A stretch of DNA of 11,322 bases from the NCBI GenBank assembly GCA_017989485.1, contig JAGNPU010000025.1:1-11322 (forward strand). The letters run 5' to 3'. This document shows, in pieces, positions 1-6,399 of this stretch. Each line of letters starts with the position of its first letter. Position 1 is the stretch's first letter. The notes below the pieces were generated by a model that ran no database searches, was not told the origin of the DNA, and saw nothing but the letters and a program-made list of their open reading frames with translations. This DNA comes from Neisseriaceae bacterium. Lineage in GTDB: Bacteria; Pseudomonadota; Gammaproteobacteria; Burkholderiales; Neisseriaceae. Position numbers and translations under genes: made by a program.

Positions 1-2803
1 AGATGTGGTGGGCCAGCTGGGGCAACAGCGGCTCATCCATATTGGGGTTGCGCGACAAAAAGCCGGTGATGAAGTCGGGCACGGGCACGCAGGTGCGGCG
101 CTGCTGCTTGGGCAAGGCCTTAATCAGCAGGGTCAGCTTTTCCCGGATCATGCCCGGCACCAGCCATTCTAAACGCGCCGGGTTGAGGCGGTTGAGCACC
201 GTCAGCGGCACGTGTAGGGTGACGCCGTCGAGCACGTGGTTGGGCTCAAAGCGGTAGCTGAGCTTAAACTTGCCGTCTTCGTTGTGCCACCATTCTGGAA
301 ACTGCGCCTCGGTCACGTGTTCGGCAGCGTGCTGCATTAAGTCGTCGCGGCTGAGGTAAAGGTGTTTGGGGTTTTCGGCTTCGGCGCCCTGACGCCATTG
401 TTCAAAACGACGCACGTCGCAAATGTCGGTGGGGATTTTGGCCGCGTAAAAGGCGTACAGCACTTCGTCATCGACCAACACGTCCTGGCGGCGCGATTTA
501 TGCTCTAAGGCCAAGACGTCTTTAATCAATTTTTTATTGTGTTGGTAGAAGGGCGCCTTGCTCTCCCAGTCTTGCGCCACCAGCGCGCCCCGAATAAAGA
601 GTTCATGGGCGGCTTCTGGGTCGATGGGCCCATATTGGACCGGTCGGCGGGGGGTGATGGTGAGGCTGTAAAGGGTGACGCGTTCGCTGGCCACCACTTC
701 GCCACGGGCTTTTTCCCAATGCGGGTCAAAGTAATGGTATTTCACCAGGTGCGGCACTTCGGCCTCTATCCACTCGGGGTTAAGCTTGCTGACGTCGCGT
801 GCATACAGGCGGCTGGTGTCGGTCAATTCGGCCGCAAACACCCATTTGGGCTTGGCTTTGAATAGGTTAGAGGCGGGGAATAGGTGGAAATGCACGCCGC
901 GCACGCCCATATAGTCGCTGCCTTCGGGGGCCTTCATGCCCACGTTGCCAATCAGGCCGGTGAGCAGGGCGCGGTGGATTTGTTCCGGCGTGGCCGGTGA
1001 GGCGTTGGGCTTAAGGCCCAGCTCGTGGCAGATGTCTTTTAACTGTTTGAACAGCTCGCGCCATTCGCGCATGCGCAGCGGCGACAAAAAGTGCTGTTTG
1101 CACAATTGGGCCAGCTGGCGGTTGCTCTGTTTGTTCTGGATGGCTTCGTCGTAAAACTGCCATAGGTGGACGTAGGACAAGAAGTCAGATTCTTTGTCGG
1201 CAAAGCGCAGCTGCGCCTGGTGGGCGGCTTCGCGGGCCTCAAATGGGCGTTCGCGCGGGTCTTGTATCGACAGCGCTGCCACAATGATTAAGGCCTCGTG
1301 CAGGCAGGCGTGCTTGTGGGCGGCCAGCAACATGCGGCCAATTTTTGGGTCTATGGGCAGGCGGGCCAGCTGGGTGCCGATTTCGGTCAGGCTTTGATCG
1401 GCTTTAATCGCGCCCAGTTCGTGTAATACCTGATAGCCGTCGGCCACGTAGCGGCTGGCCGGGGCCTCTAAGAACGGAAAGTCGGCCACGTCGCCCAGGC
1501 GCAGCGCCGCCATCCGTAAAATCACCGCGGCGAGGTTGGAACGCAGGATTTCTGGGTCGGTAAAGGCAGGGCGCTGGGCGAAGTCGTCTTCGTCGTATAG
1601 GCGTATGCACACGCCGGCGGCGACCCGGCCACAACGGCCAGAACGCTGGTTGGCGGCCGACTGGGCGATTTTTTCCACGTGTAGCTGCTCGACTTTGGCG
1701 CGCACCGAATAGCGCTTGACCCGGGCCAGGCCGGTGTCGATGACGTAGTTAATCCCGGGGACCGTCAGCGAGGTTTCGGCCACGTTGGTGGCCAGCACGA
1801 TGCGGCGGCTGCCGTTGGGGTGGAAAATGCGCTGTTGGTCGGCATTAGACAGGCGGGCGAACAGCGGCAAAATGTCGTAATGTTTGATGTGGCTTTTGCG
1901 TAAGGCGTCGGTGGCGTCGCGAATTTCGCGCTCGCCCGGTAAAAACACCAAAATGTCGCCGCCGCCATGGCGGCTGAGTTCGTCGACGGCGTCGACGATG
2001 GCGTCGGTGTAGTCGAGGTCGGCCGGGTCCACGTCGGCGGCTTTGCTGGCGTCTTTAAGCGCCTGTAAGGGGCGGTAGCGGACCTCAACCGGGAAGGTTC
2101 GGCCCGAGACTTCCATCACCGGTGCGTGATTAAAGTGTTTGCTAAAGCGGTCGGCGTCGATGGTGGCGCTGGTGATGATGACCTTGAGGTCGGGGCGCTT
2201 GGGCAAGAGCTGTTTCAAAAAGCCCAATAAAAAATCAATGTTGAGGCTGCGTTCGTGCGCCTCGTCGATGATGAGGGTGTCGTACTGGTTTAAATAGCGG
2301 TCGGTTTGGGTTTCCGCCAGCAAAATCCCGTCGGTCATCAGCTTGATGTAGCTGCTGGGCTTGCTGTGGTCGGTAAAGCGGACCTTAAAGCCGACGGCTT
2401 CGCCGATGGGCGTGTCCAACTCTTCGGCAATCCGTGCCGCCACCGAGCGCGCGGCCAGACGGCGTGGCTGGGTGTGGCCGATGAGGCCTTTGACGCCGCG
2501 CCCGAGGGCCAGGCAGATTTTGGGGATTTGCGTGGTCTTGCCCGAACCGGTTTCGCCACAGATGATGACCACCTGGTGGTCGTTGATCAGGGCTTTGAGG
2601 TCGTCTAGCCTTTGGTTTACGGGCAAGGCGTCGTCGAAGCTGGGCTGCGGCAGCCGTTGCAGGCGCGACAGGTAGGCCGCATGGGACTGAGCGTATTTCT
2701 GTTCGACCACGGCAAGGCCGCCATGACGTTTTGGCTGCGTGTAAGCTTGTTGGAGAAAATGGCGGTCTTTGGTCAAGACTTGGGCGAAGTTGGGCTCAGA
2801 CAT
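1..2803 (-). CDS. hrpA: ATP-dependent RNA helicase HrpA (DEAH-box), 5' part; C-terminus beyond left edge
   Basis: About 934 codons are open on the minus strand and run off the left edge; HrpA proteins are usually about 1,300 residues. Visible in order: Walker A GETGSGKT (residues 83-90), DEAH (180-183), SAT motif (212-214), a motif V region with ATNVAETS (near 335-345), motif VI QRSGRCGR (386-393), then the helicase-associated region and the start of the long HrpA-specific C-terminal region (for example EWLVPGMIREKL near the edge). DEAH/RHA helicases of this type unwind RNA in the cytoplasm using ATP; E. coli HrpA is linked to mRNA processing and rescue of stalled ribosomes. I chose ATG 2803. 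An in-frame ATG five codons upstream (2818), just after a TGA, is also possible, and neither has a clear Shine-Dalgarno. The gene is divergent from mogA. Family assignment is very secure. Confidence 0.96.
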   Translation of the reverse strand, partial: MSEPNFAQVLTKDRHFLQQAYTQPKRHGGLAVVEQKYAQSHAAYLSRLQRLPQPSFDDALPVNQRLDDLKALINDHQVVIICGETGSGKTTQIPKICLALGRGVKGLIGHTQPRRLAARSVAARIAEELDTPIGEAVGFKVRFTDHSKPSSYIKLMTDGILLAETQTDRYLNQYDTLIIDEAHERSLNIDFLLGFLKQLLPKRPDLKVIITSATIDADRFSKHFNHAPVMEVSGRTFPVEVRYRPLQALKDASKAADVDPADLDYTDAIVDAVDELSRHGGGDILVFLPGEREIRDATDALRKSHIKHYDILPLFARLSNADQQRIFHPNGSRRIVLATNVAETSLTVPGINYVIDTGLARVKRYSVRAKVEQLHVEKIAQSAANQRSGRCGRVAAGVCIRLYDEDDFAQRPAFTDPEILRSNLAAVILRMAALRLGDVADFPFLEAPASRYVADGYQVLHELGAIKADQSLTEIGTQLARLPIDPKIGRMLLAAHKHACLHEALIIVAALSIQDPRERPFEAREAAHQAQLRFADKESDFLSYVHLWQFYDEAIQNKQSNRQLAQLCKQHFLSPLRMREWRELFKQLKDICHELGLKPNASPATPEQIHRALLTGLIGNVGMKAPEGSDYMGVRGVHFHLFPASNLFKAKPKWVFAAELTDTSRLYARDVSKLNPEWIEAEVPHLVKYHYFDPHWEKARGEVVASERVTLYSLTITPRRPVQYGPIDPEAAHELFIRGALVAQDWESKAPFYQHNKKLIKDVLALEHKSRRQDVLVDDEVLYAFYAAKIPTDICDVRRFEQWRQGAEAENPKHLYLSRDDLMQHAAEHVTEAQFPEWWHNEDGKFKLSYRFEPNHVLDGVTLHVPLTVLNRLNPARLEWLVPGMIREKLTLLIKALPKQQRRTCVPVPDFITGFLSRNPNMDEPLLPQLAHHI

Positions 2804-2833
2804 GCGGGACAATAACATTCAACGTAAACGGTG

Positions 2834-2842
2834 ATTATAACA
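2834..2842 (-). promoter_or_regulatory. Extended -10 promoter candidate for hrpA
   Basis: The minus strand reads TGTTATAAT, a perfect TATAAT with the TGN extension, and no recognisable -35 lies 16-18 bp upstream. An extended -10 can work without a -35 element. Predicted transcription start is near 2827, giving a leader of about 24 nt to ATG 2803, or only about 9 nt to the alternative ATG 2818. Inferred from sequence only. Confidence 0.45.
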
Positions 2843-2874
2843 GGAAATGTTTTGCGGCGGCGCAGGACAGAGGG

Positions 2875-2903
2875 TTAAGCTTTGGGGCAAACAACGTTAT
2901 ACT
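2875..2903 (+). promoter_or_regulatory. Sigma70-type promoter candidate for mogA-pncA
   Basis: The -10 is TATACT (2898-2903, 5/6 to consensus). It sits 17 bp after TTAAGC (2875-2880), a weak -35 (3/6). Predicted start is near 2910, about 30 nt before the mogA ATG. The promoter faces away from the hrpA promoter in the same 136-bp gap. Confidence 0.4.
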
Positions 2904-2939
2904 GAATGCTTGAGTAGGCGACACACAAAAGGACAAAAC

Positions 2940-3509
2940 ATGCAGACCGTTAAAATTGGCCTGGTTTCCACCAGCGATCGCGCCAGCCAGGGCGTTTATG
3001 AAGACGAAGGCATCCCTAGCCTCAAGGCCTGGTTGGATCAGGCCATCGTGAATCCCATTGAGTATGTGCCGCATTTGATTGCCGACGATCAGGCGATGAT
3101 TTCCGCCACCCTGACGCGCCTGGCCGACGACGACGGCTGTGACCTGATTTTCACCACTGGCGGGACCGGCCCTGCGCCGCGCGACGTCACCCCCGAAGCC
3201 ACCGTGGCGGTTTTGGATAAGGAATTATTGGGCTTTGGCGAGCAAATGCGCCAAATCAGCCTGTATTACGTGCCCACGGCCATTTTGTCGCGCCAAACCG
3301 CCGGCGTGCGCGGCAAAAGCCTGATCGTGAACCTGCCCGGTCGACCGAAGGCGATTGCCGAAACCTTAGGGGGCGTGCGCGATGCCGCCGGCAAAATTGT
3401 CGTGCATGGGCTATTTAGCGCCGTGCCTTATGGCGTTGAGCTGATTGGTGGCGCCTATATTGAAACCCACCCTGACGTCTGCCCGGCGTTTCGCCCCAAG
3501 AAAAAATAA
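2940..3509 (+). CDS. mog: Molybdopterin adenylyltransferase MogA
   Basis: The 189-residue protein matches MogA/MoaB-type proteins over its full length; E. coli Mog is about 195. It activates molybdopterin by adenylation (MPT + ATP to MPT-AMP) so that MoeA can insert molybdate, in the cytoplasm. Motifs: SDRAS near the N-terminus (12-16), the glycine-rich TTGGTGPAPRDVTPEAT (72-88, with D82 of the DVTP motif at the expected active-site position), and NLPGRPK (131-137). The start at 2940 is set by AAGGA about six bases upstream; an in-frame upstream ATG (2847) would add 31 residues with no family resemblance. pncA follows after 30 bp without a terminator, so the two are probably co-transcribed. 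MogA rather than MoaB is favoured by the length and the TGPAPRDVTPEAT motif. Confidence 0.93.
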   Translation: MQTVKIGLVSTSDRASQGVYEDEGIPSLKAWLDQAIVNPIEYVPHLIADDQAMISATLTRLADDDGCDLIFTTGGTGPAPRDVTPEATVAVLDKELLGFGEQMRQISLYYVPTAILSRQTAGVRGKSLIVNLPGRPKAIAETLGGVRDAAGKIVVHGLFSAVPYGVELIGGAYIETHPDVCPAFRPKKK

Positions 3510-3539
3510 GCAGACCATTCTTGTTCTTAGGAGACAACC

Positions 3540-4172
3540 ATGAGCATTGTGGCCATTGATGTAGACGCCCAACAAACCTTTACCCCTTTGTGCCCAAACG
3601 AGCTGCCGGTGGCCGGTGGCGCCGACATCGTCGCCGCCCTAAATGCCCAGGCGGCGCTGGCGCAGTATCGGGTCTTGACTAAGGATGCCCATAGCCCGCA
3701 GGCGGTGTGGGTGGTGGACGACCCGAAAGACAGCCTGCAGCCCCTAGGCCTGCCCAATGCCGACCTGACCTGGGTGGCACACGCCGTACCGGGGACGCCC
3801 GGCTTTGAGGTGTTGCCGGGGCTGCCGGCGGTGATGGATTATGACTTTGTGGTGTATAAAGGCATAGAGCCCGACATGCACCCTTATGGGGCCTGCTTTC
3901 ACGACTACGCCGAACGCTTGAGCACGGGGCTGATTGAGTGGCTAAAGGTTAAGGAGGCCAAGACCATTATTTTGGGCGGCCTGGCCGAAGATTACTGCGT
4001 CAAGACCACGGCGCTGCAGCTGGCGAAATATGGGGCCTGGCGGGTGATTGTGCACCTGGCGGCGACGCGGGGCATTGCGCCAGAAACCACGGTGGCCGCC
4101 CGCGCCGAAATGGTGGCGGCTGGGGTGTATTTGGCCACCGATATGGCGGCCTTAAATACCCTAGTCCTATGA
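3540..4172 (+). CDS. pncA: Nicotinamidase / isochorismatase-family cysteine hydrolase (PncA-like)
   Basis: This 210-residue protein carries the whole nicotinamidase active site. D9 (VDAQQTF), K107 (VVYKGIEPD) and C153 (GGLAEDYCVKT) fit the Asp-Lys-Cys triad. D49 and H51 (TKDAH) and H81 (AHAVPGTPG) fit the metal-binding set, and the conserved FTPLCPNELPV segment follows D9. The family hydrolyses nicotinamide to nicotinate and ammonia in the cytoplasm, feeding NAD salvage through PncB. Start ATG 3540 has AGGAG about eight bases upstream. It sits 30 bp after mogA and is followed by a strong terminator, so it is the last gene of that unit. Other isochorismatase-family amidases are possible, but the metal ligands and the C-V-K-T context favour nicotinamidase. 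Confidence 0.88.
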   Translation: MSIVAIDVDAQQTFTPLCPNELPVAGGADIVAALNAQAALAQYRVLTKDAHSPQAVWVVDDPKDSLQPLGLPNADLTWVAHAVPGTPGFEVLPGLPAVMDYDFVVYKGIEPDMHPYGACFHDYAERLSTGLIEWLKVKEAKTIILGGLAEDYCVKTTALQLAKYGAWRVIVHLAATRGIAPETTVAARAEMVAAGVYLATDMAALNTLVL

Positions 4173-4201
4173 TTTATTTTCGTAATGTGAGGGATTAACC
4201 C

Positions 4202-4224
4202 ATGGCGCCTCGGCGCCATTTTTT
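4202..4224 (+). terminator. Rho-independent terminator after pncA
   Basis: Perfect inverted repeat ATGGCGCC (4202-4209) and GGCGCCAT (4212-4219) with a very tight centre (realistically a 7-bp stem with a CTCG loop), then a run of T to 4224 and further T-rich sequence. It lies 30 bp after the pncA stop and ends the mogA-pncA unit. Confidence 0.85.
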
Positions 4225-4523
4225 GATTTTTGGTCTGTTTTTGGCCCATTTAACCCATGCTAATAGTAGGGTTAATTAAGGCTGCATCAAGGTTTTGCAC
4301 GCATTTTTTAGCATAAGGCATTTATTTTAAAGTATTTTTGATAATTTTGACGTATTGTCTGATCATTCTCAAATGGAATGTAGTTTGCTAAGCCGACAAC
4401 TGTATGCTAAATTTCCGTCCTTGCAGGACAAATGGGCACAAAATCCATGCGGCGTCGCGACTGGCGGCCATGGGCATAATAATAAACGCCTGAATCAAAA
4501 CAGAGTTCATCGGAGAATTAAGC
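4225..4523 (+). promoter_or_regulatory. AT-rich regulatory region upstream of the amino acid permease
   Basis: No gene is visible in the gap between the pncA terminator and the permease. It holds a 7-bp inverted repeat TTAACCC/GGGTTAA (4250-4256 and 4269-4275), and four copies of TGCTAA or its complement (4258-4263, 4308-4313 inverted, 4386-4391, 4405-4410). The best promoter guess is TTGCTA (4385-4390), 17 bp, TAAATT (4408-4413), each 4/6 to consensus. A small hairpin GTCCT-TGC-AGGAC (4417-4429) would sit at the predicted transcript start. The leader to the permease ATG would be about 100 nt. Which of these act as control sites is unknown. Confidence 0.35.
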
Positions 4524-5903
4524 ATGAGTACGCAAAAAAAAGGCGAGCAACAGCTGCATCGCGTTTTGGAAGAACGACACATTAACCTGATGGCGCTGGG
4601 TGCGGCCATTGGTGTGGGTTTATTTTTAGGGTCGGCAACGGCCATCAACATGGCTGGGCCTGCGGTGATTTTGGCCTATGGCTTGGGCGGCGCGGTGATT
4701 TTCTTCATGATGCGCGCCCTGGGCGAAATGGCCATTCACAATCCCGTGGCGGGCTCATTCAGCCGCTACGCCACCGATTACCTTGGCCCCTTGCCGGGCT
4801 ACATCACCGGCTGGAACTACTGGCTGCTGTGGCTCATTACCTGTATGACGGAAATCGTGGCCGTGGGCGTGTACATGGGCTATTGGTATCCAGATGTCCA
4901 ACCGTGGGTGTGGGGCATGGCCGCCTTGGCGATTATGGCGTCGGTGAACTTCATCGCCGTGCGCGCCTTTGGCGAGTTTGAGTTCTGGTTTGCCTTAATC
5001 AAAATCACCGCCATTGTGCTGATGATCATCATGAGCTTGGGCATTATTTTATTCGGCATCGGCAACGACGGCGTGGCCTTAGGGTTTAGCAATTTGTGGT
5101 CTCACGGCGGCTTCATGCCCAATGGCTGGGAAGGCGTGTTGCGCTCCTTGCAAATTGTGATGTTTGCCTATGTGGGCGTGGAAATGATTGGCCTGACCGC
5201 CGGCGAAGCCAAAAACCCAGAAAAATCTCTGGCCCGTGCCGTGGATTCGGTGTTCTGGCGCATTCTGATTTTCTACATCATCTCTTTGACCATGATTATG
5301 GCGATTTACCCTTGGGATCAAATCACCTCGGACAAGAGCCCGTTTGTGATGATTTTTGAACGCATGGGCATTCCTGCCGCCGCGGGTGTGATTAACTTTG
5401 TGGTGTTGACGGCGGCGCTGTCTTCTTGCAACAGCGGTATTTTCAGCACGGGCCGGATGTTGTTCAGCCTGGCACAGCAAAAGCAGGCCTTGCCGATGTT
5501 TGACGGCTTAAACCGTAAAGGCATTCCCGGCGTGGCGATTTTGGCTTCGGTGTTGATTTTGGGCGCCAGCGTGTTGGCCAGCTACCAGGCGGCTGAAGAC
5601 ACCTTCTTGCTGCTGACTTCGGCGTCGACGTTTTGTGCGGTGTGGACGTGGTTGACGATTTTGATTTCTCAGCTGAGCTTCCGTCGTCAATTGAATCCTC
5701 AAGAATTAAAGATCTTAAAGTATAAAGTGCCTTTGTTCCCCATCGGGTCATATCTGGCGATTTTATTCTTGCTGACCGTGGTGGTGATGATTGCCTTCTC
5801 GCCGCAGTGGATTAGCTTGGTGTTGGGCTTTGTGTGGGTGGCGTTCTTAATCGTGATGTACTACATCATGGGCTACCACAAGCGTGATCGACACGTGAAC
5901 TAG
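4524..5903 (+). CDS. Amino acid permease, AAT family of the APC superfamily (ProY-like)
   Basis: The 459-residue hydrophobic protein has about twelve predicted membrane segments and belongs to the amino acid transporter (AAT) family, proton-coupled importers of the inner membrane. Family hallmarks: HINLMALGAAIGVGLFLGSA (residues 19-38, substrate-binding loop of TM1), AGPAVILAY (44-52), RALGEMA with NPVAGSFSRYA (64-82), a GYITGWNYW segment, AYVGVEMIGLTAGEAKNPEKS (TM6 and following loop) and NFVVLTAALSSCNSGIFSTGRML (TM8). From memory of the family it most resembles ProY, then CycA, AnsP and AroP. Substrate cannot be read from sequence, so no symbol is assigned. Start ATG 4524 has GGAGA about eight bases upstream. 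It is transcribed alone: terminators lie before and after. Confidence 0.93.
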   Translation: MSTQKKGEQQLHRVLEERHINLMALGAAIGVGLFLGSATAINMAGPAVILAYGLGGAVIFFMMRALGEMAIHNPVAGSFSRYATDYLGPLPGYITGWNYWLLWLITCMTEIVAVGVYMGYWYPDVQPWVWGMAALAIMASVNFIAVRAFGEFEFWFALIKITAIVLMIIMSLGIILFGIGNDGVALGFSNLWSHGGFMPNGWEGVLRSLQIVMFAYVGVEMIGLTAGEAKNPEKSLARAVDSVFWRILIFYIISLTMIMAIYPWDQITSDKSPFVMIFERMGIPAAAGVINFVVLTAALSSCNSGIFSTGRMLFSLAQQKQALPMFDGLNRKGIPGVAILASVLILGASVLASYQAAEDTFLLLTSASTFCAVWTWLTILISQLSFRRQLNPQELKILKYKVPLFPIGSYLAILFLLTVVVMIAFSPQWISLVLGFVWVAFLIVMYYIMGYHKRDRHVN

Positions 5904-5928
5904 CCTTAGGTTGAATGCCTTGATTTAA

Positions 5929-5956
5929 AGCGAGCCCCAGCGGCTCGCTTTTTTTT
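5929..5956 (+). terminator. Rho-independent terminator after the permease
   Basis: Stem AGCGAGCC (5929-5936), loop CCAGC, stem GGCTCGCT (5942-5949), then T through 5956. The preceding AA can also pair with the T run. It lies 25 bp after the permease stop. Confidence 0.9.
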
Positions 5957-6152
5957 GTGGCCGGCGTTGGCGACGCAAGCGCATCGCTATGGGCTGCGCG
6001 GCGCCATGGCCCAAAGTGGGGGGGACGCGCCGACGATCATGGGTCGGGTTGCTGCGGCATGCGGCCATTCGACCAGTACATGTTCGTTTGGCGATGATTC
6101 GAACAAAAATAAACGGGGTCAACGATGAAATGTTCGTTTATGAATTGATGTG
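5957..6152. other. Non-coding gap between permease terminator and small-ORF promoter
   Basis: No convincing gene is seen. The left part (to about 6070) is GC-rich and featureless to my reading. The right part turns AT-rich and carries the exact 10-bp direct repeat ATGTTCGTTT (6080-6089 and 6130-6139), with an inverted half-site CGAACA at 6100-6105. These half-sites lie just upstream of the UP-like element and could bind a regulator. Confidence 0.4.
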
Positions 6153-6202
6153 AAAAATATTTAAACAATTTATTTGCGTTTTTATTCGAATAATGCCATA
6201 AT
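6153..6202 (+). promoter_or_regulatory. Strong sigma70-type promoter with UP-like element and internal palindrome
   Basis: TTGCGT (6174-6179, -35) is followed after 17 bp by CATAAT (6197-6202, -10), giving a predicted start near 6209. An A/T tract at 6153-6169 (AAAAATATTTAAACAAT) matches the published UP-element consensus with about two mismatches and falls at roughly -56 to -40, the right place for RNA polymerase alpha contacts. A perfect palindrome TTATTCGAATAA (6182-6193) fills the spacer, a typical repressor position. The elements agree in spacing with the downstream RBS and ORF. Confidence 0.5.
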
Positions 6203-6245
6203 TCGAGCATAAATATCCAGAACGTTATCCTTGAAAGGACTGACC

Positions 6246-6305
6246 ATGTTGAAAAAACTATTGAGCGCTTACATTTACCTGATTGCAGGCTACCGTACAC
6301 ATTAA
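6246..6305 (+). CDS. Putative 19-residue small protein with hydrophobic core, unknown function
   Basis: The ORF encodes MLKKLLSAYIYLIAGYRTH, too short for most gene callers. Support: AAGGA eight bases before the ATG, a well-formed promoter about 37 nt upstream, and a strong terminator about 40 bp after the stop, so the ORF is the only coding content of a transcript of about 160 nt. The peptide has a basic N-terminus (K3, K4), a mostly hydrophobic middle (L5-G15, with aromatic Y9 and Y11) and a basic end (R17, H19), as expected of a small membrane-associated peptide. I do not recognise a family. Alternatives: a leader peptide, an sRNA with incidental ORF, or a small hydrophobic toxin like those of type I systems (no antisense promoter was evident). 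Confidence 0.5.
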   Translation: MLKKLLSAYIYLIAGYRTH

Positions 6306-6341
6306 TCCTGAGGCGGTTGCCCGCGCAGGACAAAAGAAAAA

Positions 6342-6367
6342 CCCCACGTCGAGACGTGGGGTTTTTT
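6342..6367. terminator. Bidirectional terminator between the small ORF and the patatin gene
   Basis: Perfect stem CCCCACGTC (6342-6350) and GACGTGGGG (6353-6361) with a tight centre, T run at 6362-6367 on the plus strand, and an A-rich run (6335-6341) on the left that serves as a T run on the minus strand. It therefore ends both the small-ORF transcript and the minus-strand moeB-patatin unit, whose last stop codon is at 6400-6402. Confidence 0.9.
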
Positions 6368-6399
6368 GTGGGTGCCGCTATGGACGCGTCGCCTCAGGG

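Noticed and set aside
1..2700. Numerous open frames of 60-110 codons on both strands inside hrpA
   Set aside because: They overlap the long, motif-rich HrpA frame and come from its GC-rich third positions; none shows a recognisable protein pattern or RBS.
2882..2887. TTGGGG as the -35 box of mogA
   Set aside because: It is only 10 bp from the TATACT -10, too close for sigma70; TTAAGC at 17 bp was preferred.
2847..2939. Upstream in-frame ATG that would lengthen MogA by 31 residues
   Set aside because: The extra residues do not resemble MogA, the segment contains the predicted promoter, and the ATG at 2940 has a good RBS.
4470..4493. Seven-codon ORF (MGIIINA) in the permease leader as an attenuator leader peptide
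   Set aside because: No convincing RBS, no terminator/antiterminator pair between it and the permease, and only a short run of Ile codons.
4355..4585. 76-codon plus-strand frame overlapping the permease start
   Set aside because: It crosses the predicted promoter and leader, lacks an RBS and overlaps the well-supported permease start in another frame.
6246..6340. Antisense RNA opposite the small ORF, as in type I toxin-antitoxin pairs
   Set aside because: No minus-strand promoter with acceptable -35/-10 spacing was found across the ORF and its leader, so a toxin-antitoxin call is not supported.
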